Assembly: GCF_004217545.1 (NCBI RefSeq)
Contig: NZ_SHKY01000001.1
Location: forward strand, 2,108,001 to 2,172,000
Source of the DNA: Krasilnikovia cinnamomea
Lineage (GTDB): Bacteria; Actinomycetota; Actinomycetes; Mycobacteriales; Micromonosporaceae
Reading direction: 5' to 3'
Length of the DNA: 64,000 bases
The position numbers and the translations under genes are program-made. The notes under the pieces are model-generated. The model was not told where the DNA came from. It did not search any database and saw nothing but the letters and a program-made list of their open reading frames with translations. Within the stretch, counting starts at the first letter, position 1, and every line of letters starts with the position of its first letter. This document shows positions 58,581 through 64,000 of the stretch, piece after piece.

Positions 58581-59336
58581 ATGACTCAGTTGGCAGGCGC
58601 AGTGGCGATCGTGACTGGAGCCAGCCGCGGCATCGGCTTCGCCATCGCCCAGCGCTTCGTCGCCGAAGGCGCCCGGGTGTGCATCACCGGCCGCGACGCG
58701 ACCGCTCTGGAGACCGCCGTCAAGGACCTCGGCGGCGCCGAGCACGCCATCGCGGTCGCCGGGCGCGGCGACGACCCGGACCACCGCGCCGAGGTCATCG
58801 ACACCACGGTCGGCGCGTTCGGCCCGATCAGCCAGCTGGTCAACAACATCGGCATCAACCCCGCGTACGGCCCGCTGGGCACGCTGGACCTGGGCGCCGC
58901 CCGCAAGATGTTCGACGTCAACGTGGTCGGCACCCTCGGCTGGGTGCAGGAGGCCCTGCGCGGCGGTCTCGCCGAGCACGGCGGCTCGATCGTCAACATC
59001 TCCTCGGTCTCCGGCGTGCGTCCCGCCCCCGGCATCGCCTTCTACGGCGTCACCAAGGCCGCCCTCATCCACCTCACCGAGGAACTCGCCGTCGAGCTGG
59101 CCCCGAAGGTCCGGGTCAACGCGGTGGCCCCCGCGGTCGTGAAGACCCGGTTCGCCACCGCCCTCTACGAGGGCCGGGAGGAGAAGGTCGCGGCGACGTA
59201 CCCGCTGCGACGCCTCGGCGTGCCGGAGGACATCGCCGGGGCGGTGACTTTCCTCAGCTCCCCGGACGCGAGCTGGATCACCGGGCAGACCCTGGTCATC
59301 GACGGCGGCGTGACGCTGGCCGGGGCGGGCGAGTGA
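58581..59336 (+). CDS. Short-chain dehydrogenase/reductase (FabG-like), first of the operon
   Basis: 251 residues from the ATG at 58581 with GAAGGAG five bases upstream. Classical SDR: AIVTGASRGIGFAIAQRF (NADP site), NNIGINP, the catalytic Ser in VNISSVSGVRP and Tyr/Lys in FYGVTKAALIHLTEEL, and the tail ASWITGQTLVIDGG. It oxidises or reduces a small alcohol/ketone. With an acyl-CoA dehydrogenase and an APH-type phosphotransferase downstream, a role in breakdown of a branched or hydroxy acid is likely. Coupled to the next SDR by a GTGA overlap. Confidence 0.92.
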   Translation: MTQLAGAVAIVTGASRGIGFAIAQRFVAEGARVCITGRDATALETAVKDLGGAEHAIAVAGRGDDPDHRAEVIDTTVGAFGPISQLVNNIGINPAYGPLGTLDLGAARKMFDVNVVGTLGWVQEALRGGLAEHGGSIVNISSVSGVRPAPGIAFYGVTKAALIHLTEELAVELAPKVRVNAVAPAVVKTRFATALYEGREEKVAATYPLRRLGVPEDIAGAVTFLSSPDASWITGQTLVIDGGVTLAGAGE

Positions 59337-60106
59337 GCGCCCCCCGGGTCGTCGTCACCGGCGCGGGCGGCGGCATCGGCGCGGCCCTGGCCCGCCGGTT
59401 CGCCGCCGACGGTGCCCGCGTCATCGTCAACGACCTCGACGCGGCAGCCGCCCAGGCCGTCGCCGACGAGATCGGCGGCCTGGCCGTGCCGGGCAACGCG
59501 GCCGACGAGGCGTTCGTGCGGCAGCTCGTCGACACCACCTGGGCCGAGCTGGGTGGCTGCGACCTGTTCTGCGCCAACGCCGGGGTGCTGCCCGGGGGCG
59601 CCGAGGACGCCCCCGACGCCGCCTGGGAGAGGGCGTGGCAGGTCAACGTCATGTCGCATGTGTACGCGTCCCGCGCCCTGCTCCCCCGCTGGCTCGACTC
59701 CGGCGGCGGGCGGCTGCTCCTCACGGTCAGCGCGGCCGGCCTGCTGACGCTGCTGGGCAGCGCGCCGTACTCGGTCACCAAGCACGCGGCGCTCGGCTTC
59801 GCGGAGTGGCTGCGCGCCACGTACGCGCACCGCGGCATCGTCGTGCAGGCGCTGTGTCCGCAGGGCGTGCGCACCGCGATGCTCACCGACGGCGGGGACA
59901 GTGCCAGCAAGGCGCAGCTCGCCGCGACCGCCCTGGACCCGCAGGAGGTGGCCGCGGTGGTCGCCGACGCGATCCGGGGCGACCGTTTCCTGGTGCTGCC
60001 CCACCCCGAGGTCGCCGAGTACTACCGGCACCGGGCCGACGACCCGGACCGCTGGCTGGCCGGCATGAACAAGATCCAGCGCGGTTTCGAAGGTCCCGCC
60101 GCGTGA
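59333..60106 (+). CDS. Short-chain dehydrogenase/reductase, second of the operon
   Basis: 257 residues from the GTG at 59333. VVVTGAGGGIGAALARRFAA is the cofactor site, NAGVLPGGAEDAP follows, then Ser in LLTVSAAGLLTL and Tyr/Lys in APYSVTKHAALGFAEWLR. The C-terminus (PHPEVAEYYRHRADDPDRWL) is of the longer SDR type found beside ACAD10-like genes. Not a close copy of the upstream SDR, so probably a different step. Confidence 0.9.
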   Translation: MSAPRVVVTGAGGGIGAALARRFAADGARVIVNDLDAAAAQAVADEIGGLAVPGNAADEAFVRQLVDTTWAELGGCDLFCANAGVLPGGAEDAPDAAWERAWQVNVMSHVYASRALLPRWLDSGGGRLLLTVSAAGLLTLLGSAPYSVTKHAALGFAEWLRATYAHRGIVVQALCPQGVRTAMLTDGGDSASKAQLAATALDPQEVAAVVADAIRGDRFLVLPHPEVAEYYRHRADDPDRWLAGMNKIQRGFEGPAA

Positions 60107-60143
60107 GCGTGGGCCACGAGCGCGGGCGAAAGGCGGGCACAGC

Positions 60144-61156
60144 ATGAGCGAACGCACCGGGCCGAAGGGACTCGACCTGGAGCGGTTGCGTGCCTACCTC
60201 GGGGACGGCCCGCCGCTGCGGGCCACCATGTTCGCCGGGGGCCGGTCCAACCTCACGTACGCGGTCACCGACGGCACCAGCCGCTGGGTGCTGCGCCGCC
60301 CGCCGCTCGGCCACGTCCTGCCCACCGCGCACGACATGGCGCGCGAGCACCGGGTGCTGACCGCGCTGTCACAGGCCGGTTTCCCCGCGCCCGCCCCGGT
60401 GACACTGTGCACCGACCCCGAGCCGATCGGCGCCCCGTTCTACCTGATGGAGCACGTCGACGGCGTGATCTACCGGGACGCCGCCGCGCTGACCGCGCTC
60501 GGACCCGAGGCCGTGCACCGTCTCATCCTCGGCCTGGTCGACACGCTGGCCGACCTGCACGCGCTGGAACCCGCCGCGATCGGACTGGCCGACTTCGGCC
60601 GCCCCGAGGGCTTCAACGACCGCCAGGTGCGCCGCTGGAAGAAGCAGCTCGACGCGTCCCGCAGCCGCGACGTGCCGGGCATCGACGAGCTGCACGCCCG
60701 GCTGGCGGTCGACGTGCCGCAGGGTCCGCCCGGCGGCGCGGTGGTGCACGGCGACTACCGCCTCGACAACGCGCTGATCGGCCCCGACCTACGGGTCAAC
60801 GCGGTGCTGGACTGGGAGATGTCCACCCTGGGCGACCCGCTGAGCGACCTGGCCCTGCTGCTGGTCTACGCGGGCCGCCCGCTGCTCACCGGCCCGGGCG
60901 GGCAGGTCGCCCCGATCTCCGTACCCGGGCATCCCGGCCTGTCCGAGCTGGCCGGGCACTACGCCAAACGCTCGGGCCGCGACGTCAGCGACCTGCACTG
61001 GTACGTGGCCTTCGCGGCGTTCAAGCTGGCCGTGATCCTGGAGGGCGTGCACTACCGCTTCGTGCAGGGGCAGACCGTCGGCGAAGGATTCGACACGGTA
61101 GGGGACCTCGTCGCGCCGCTGGTGCGCCAGGGACACGAGGCGCTGGAGGGAGACTG

Positions 61157-61157
<1 letters not shown>
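60144..61157 (+). CDS. APH-type phosphotransferase family protein (ACAD10/11 N-terminal-like)
   Basis: 337 residues. The aminoglycoside-phosphotransferase-like kinase fold: N-lobe [20 protein letters not shown], catalytic loop [16 protein letters not shown] and metal-binding Asp in [20 protein letters not shown]. This subgroup sits next to acyl-CoA dehydrogenases and matches the kinase domain fused to them in ACAD10/11, where 4-hydroxy acyl-CoA is phosphorylated before elimination. Stop overlaps the next start (TGATG). Confidence 0.9.
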
Positions 61158-62365
<1,208 letters not shown>

Positions 62366-62436
62366 CGCCCCTCGGGCGCCGCGAACCACCATCGGTAACG
62401 CCACCGCCGGAACCCCGACCGACATCGGAGGGCGCG

Positions 62437-63027
62437 ATGACCCGACCGCAGCGCATCGACGGGCGTACGGCCCGGGCCGAGCGAACCCGCAACGCGATCG
62501 TGGACGCGCACGTCGAGCTGATTCTCGGCGGCGAGTTACGCCCCACCGCGGAGCGCATCGCGAAGCTGGCGGGGGTGTCGCTGCGGGCACTGTGGAGCCA
62601 CTTCACCGACATGGAGGCGCTGTTCGCGGCGAGCGGTCAGCGGGTCATGGAGCAGCGCGACGCCGCGTTCGAGCCGGTACCGGTGGACCTACCGCTGCCC
62701 CGGCGGATCGAGGCGTACTGCGTGCAGCGGGCCCGGTTGCTCGAGCAGGTCGCGCCGGCCGCCAAGGCGGCGTCGCTCAAGGAGCCGTTCTCCCCGGCCT
62801 TGCAGCGCAACCGCCGCGCGCACGTGGACGGGGTCCGCGACGAGCTGCGTACGCTGTTCGCCCCGGAGCTGGCGGCCGCGGGCGACCGCGCTCCCGAACT
62901 GCTGACCGCGCTGGTCGGCGTCAGCATGTGGCCCACCTGGGGCACCTGGCGCGACGCCATGGGGCTGGACCCGGAGCAGTCCCGCGCGGCGCTGACCCGT
63001 ACCGTCGCCGCCCTTCTCACCGCCTGA
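62437..63027 (+). CDS. TetR family transcriptional regulator
   Basis: 196 residues from the ATG at 62437 (GGAGGG upstream). Helix-turn-helix in the N-terminus (PTAERIAKLAGVSLRALWSH), ligand domain rich in Ala/Leu/Arg (IEAYCVQRARLLEQVAPAAK). It follows the acyl-CoA dehydrogenase gene by 71 bases and is likely the local repressor of the catabolic operon. Confidence 0.9.
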   Translation: MTRPQRIDGRTARAERTRNAIVDAHVELILGGELRPTAERIAKLAGVSLRALWSHFTDMEALFAASGQRVMEQRDAAFEPVPVDLPLPRRIEAYCVQRARLLEQVAPAAKAASLKEPFSPALQRNRRAHVDGVRDELRTLFAPELAAAGDRAPELLTALVGVSMWPTWGTWRDAMGLDPEQSRAALTRTVAALLTA

Positions 63028-63111
63028 TCGGCGCTGCCGATCGTCGCGGATCTTGGCGAGTTGTGGCGAGCTGCTCACCCAAACTCTCCAACCTCTGCGG
63101 CGCAGCCCACG

Positions 63112-63149
63112 CCGCGTGGCCGGCGACCCGTAGGTCGCCGGCCACGCGG
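63112..63149. terminator. Perfect 17-bp hairpin terminator
   Basis: Positions 63112-63128 and 63133-63149 are exact complements with loop CGTA. It lies between the convergent TetR and DoxX-like genes and can end both transcripts. Confidence 0.92.
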
Positions 63150-63161
63150 TGCGGTGTCAGG

Positions 63162-63755
63162 TCAAAGCAGCCAGTGGTTCTTGCGGACGAAGGGGATGTG
63201 GCCCCAGATCTTGCCCAGGCCCCAGGTGTGCCCGGCGTAGGTCGCCGCGGCGACGATCATCGCGAGCGCGTAGATGACGTGGTAGTCGACGATCGGGTTG
63301 GTCGAGCCGCTGGGGTCACCACCGGCGGTGTGCTGCGCCAGCGGCCACTCGGCCAGCCACATCATCGCCATCATGATGGTGCCGCCCACCGCGGCGATCC
63401 GCAGGCCGACGCCCAGCATCAGGGCCAGTCCGAGCCCCAGTAGACCGGCCATGAACAGGAAGTCGCACCACCAGGTCCCGGCCATCGAGTGGAACATCGA
63501 CTGGAACGGCCCCACCTCGACGTTGGAGAGGAAGCCTCTGGTCGGCGAGCCACCGTTGATGACGGCGCGTTCGGACGGGGTCGAGTAGTTCAGGCCGAAC
63601 ATCTTGTCGAGGAAGGCCCAGAGGAAGACGAAGCCGGTGGCCATCCGCATGACGGCGATCGCCTTGGCGGCGAACTTGGTCATCATCGAGCCGGGGATCT
63701 CGGCTTGCTCGAGGGGGCGTTCCAGAGTGCGCTTGGTGGATGCGTGGACGGTCAT
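63162..63755 (-). CDS. DoxX/DoxD-like membrane protein
   Basis: 197 residues from the ATG at 63755 (GGAGG upstream). Four membrane segments: AVMRMATGFVFLWAFLDKMF, FLFMAGLLGLGLALMLGVGL, AVGGTIMMAMMWLAEWPLA and YHVIYALAMIVAAATYAGHT. The plan fits DoxX-like or thiosulfate:quinone oxidoreductase DoxD-like proteins of actinobacteria. Role uncertain; inner membrane. Confidence 0.8.
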   Translation of the reverse strand: MTVHASTKRTLERPLEQAEIPGSMMTKFAAKAIAVMRMATGFVFLWAFLDKMFGLNYSTPSERAVINGGSPTRGFLSNVEVGPFQSMFHSMAGTWWCDFLFMAGLLGLGLALMLGVGLRIAAVGGTIMMAMMWLAEWPLAQHTAGGDPSGSTNPIVDYHVIYALAMIVAAATYAGHTWGLGKIWGHIPFVRKNHWLL

Positions 63756-63906
63756 CGCTGCCTCCGTGTCCTTCACCGTTTGACAGATCAACCTTCCGCC
63801 CGCGCCCACCGCAGCACCCGGGTCGAATTCACCGACTCGTCGGGACCTTGGTCCCGCCGTCACACGGGTCCGCGACTGTCCCGTGAATCCCCGCTGAACA
63901 CCCAGG

Positions 63907-64000
63907 TCACAGCACCACGACCGAGCGGGCCCCCTCGCCCCTCGCCATCCGCTCGAAGGCGGCGGGGATCTCCGCCAGACCGATCCGGTCGGTGATGAGG
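63907..64000 (-). CDS. Zinc-dependent alcohol dehydrogenase (C-terminal end only)
   Basis: The last 30 codons of a minus-strand gene that begins outside the window. LITDRIGLAEIPAAFERMAR and GEGARSVVVL before the stop are the usual end of MDR-family zinc alcohol dehydrogenases. Partial; the catalytic part is not visible. Confidence 0.75.
   Translation of the reverse strand, partial: LITDRIGLAEIPAAFERMARGEGARSVVVL

Overview
This window is a piece of a high-GC actinobacterial chromosome, most likely from the Micromonosporaceae (Actinoplanes/Micromonospora type). Evidence: helix-turn-helix regulators of the DUF5753 type with a DUF397 partner, small Cys-rich PWPC-motif proteins, the mycothiol deacetylase MshB, GTG/TTG starts, and several genes that look leaderless (TANNNT 6-8 nt before the start codon). 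No rRNA, tRNA or CRISPR array was seen.

Layout. 1-9.6 kb is an accessory stretch: the 5' part of a KAP-type P-loop NTPase, a GNAT acetyltransferase, a DUF397 + XRE/DUF5753 regulator pair diverging from a set of small PWPC-motif genes over a perfect palindromic operator, a TPR regulator with trmO diverging from a second PWPC pair, an RDD membrane protein, and a decayed region. 9.5-13.9 kb holds a membrane protein, a GH26-type secreted glycosidase and a saccharopine-dehydrogenase-like/TetR operon. It is bracketed by two fragments of a second trmO copy, as if a block of about 4.2 kb had landed inside that copy.

14-33.8 kb is a large exopolysaccharide/capsule locus. It has a nucleotide-sugar dehydrogenase, a CapD/PglF-type 4,6-dehydratase, a Wzz/BY-kinase with a convergent low-molecular-weight tyrosine phosphatase, a PglE/PglC/PglD-like aminotransferase-phosphoglycosyltransferase-acetyltransferase operon, a degenerate IS5-type transposase, a flippase, a glycosyltransferase, a Wzy-type polymerase, a capE-capF-glycosyltransferase-wecB operon (UDP-N-acetyl-L-fucosamine pathway) and a DUF4012 protein. 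Together they predict a Wzx/Wzy-made polymer starting with a 4-acetamido-6-deoxy sugar and containing L-FucNAc and a uronic acid. The middle of the locus (about 21.6-27.1 kb) is clearly lower in GC.

33.8-39.4 kb is the least described part. It contains an exported Lys-rich surface protein, a four-gene operon of exported proteins (two of one clear family with SipW/TasA-like signal regions, a diverged third and a Pro/Ser-tailed fourth), and five tandem paralogues of a tiny membrane protein with a conserved HQWY...AYR.GYD.AS..LF signature.

39.6-64 kb is mostly conserved core: SIMPL protein, I36-like secreted protein, dapC-fdxA with a divergent GNAT gene, mshB, an S9-peptidase-like protein without its catalytic serine, two Uma2 genes, tldD-tldE, a succinate dehydrogenase/fumarate reductase operon, a P450, an AlkB-like oxygenase, a secreted protein, an SDR-SDR-phosphotransferase-acyl-CoA dehydrogenase-TetR catabolic operon, a DoxX-like protein and the end of a zinc alcohol dehydrogenase.
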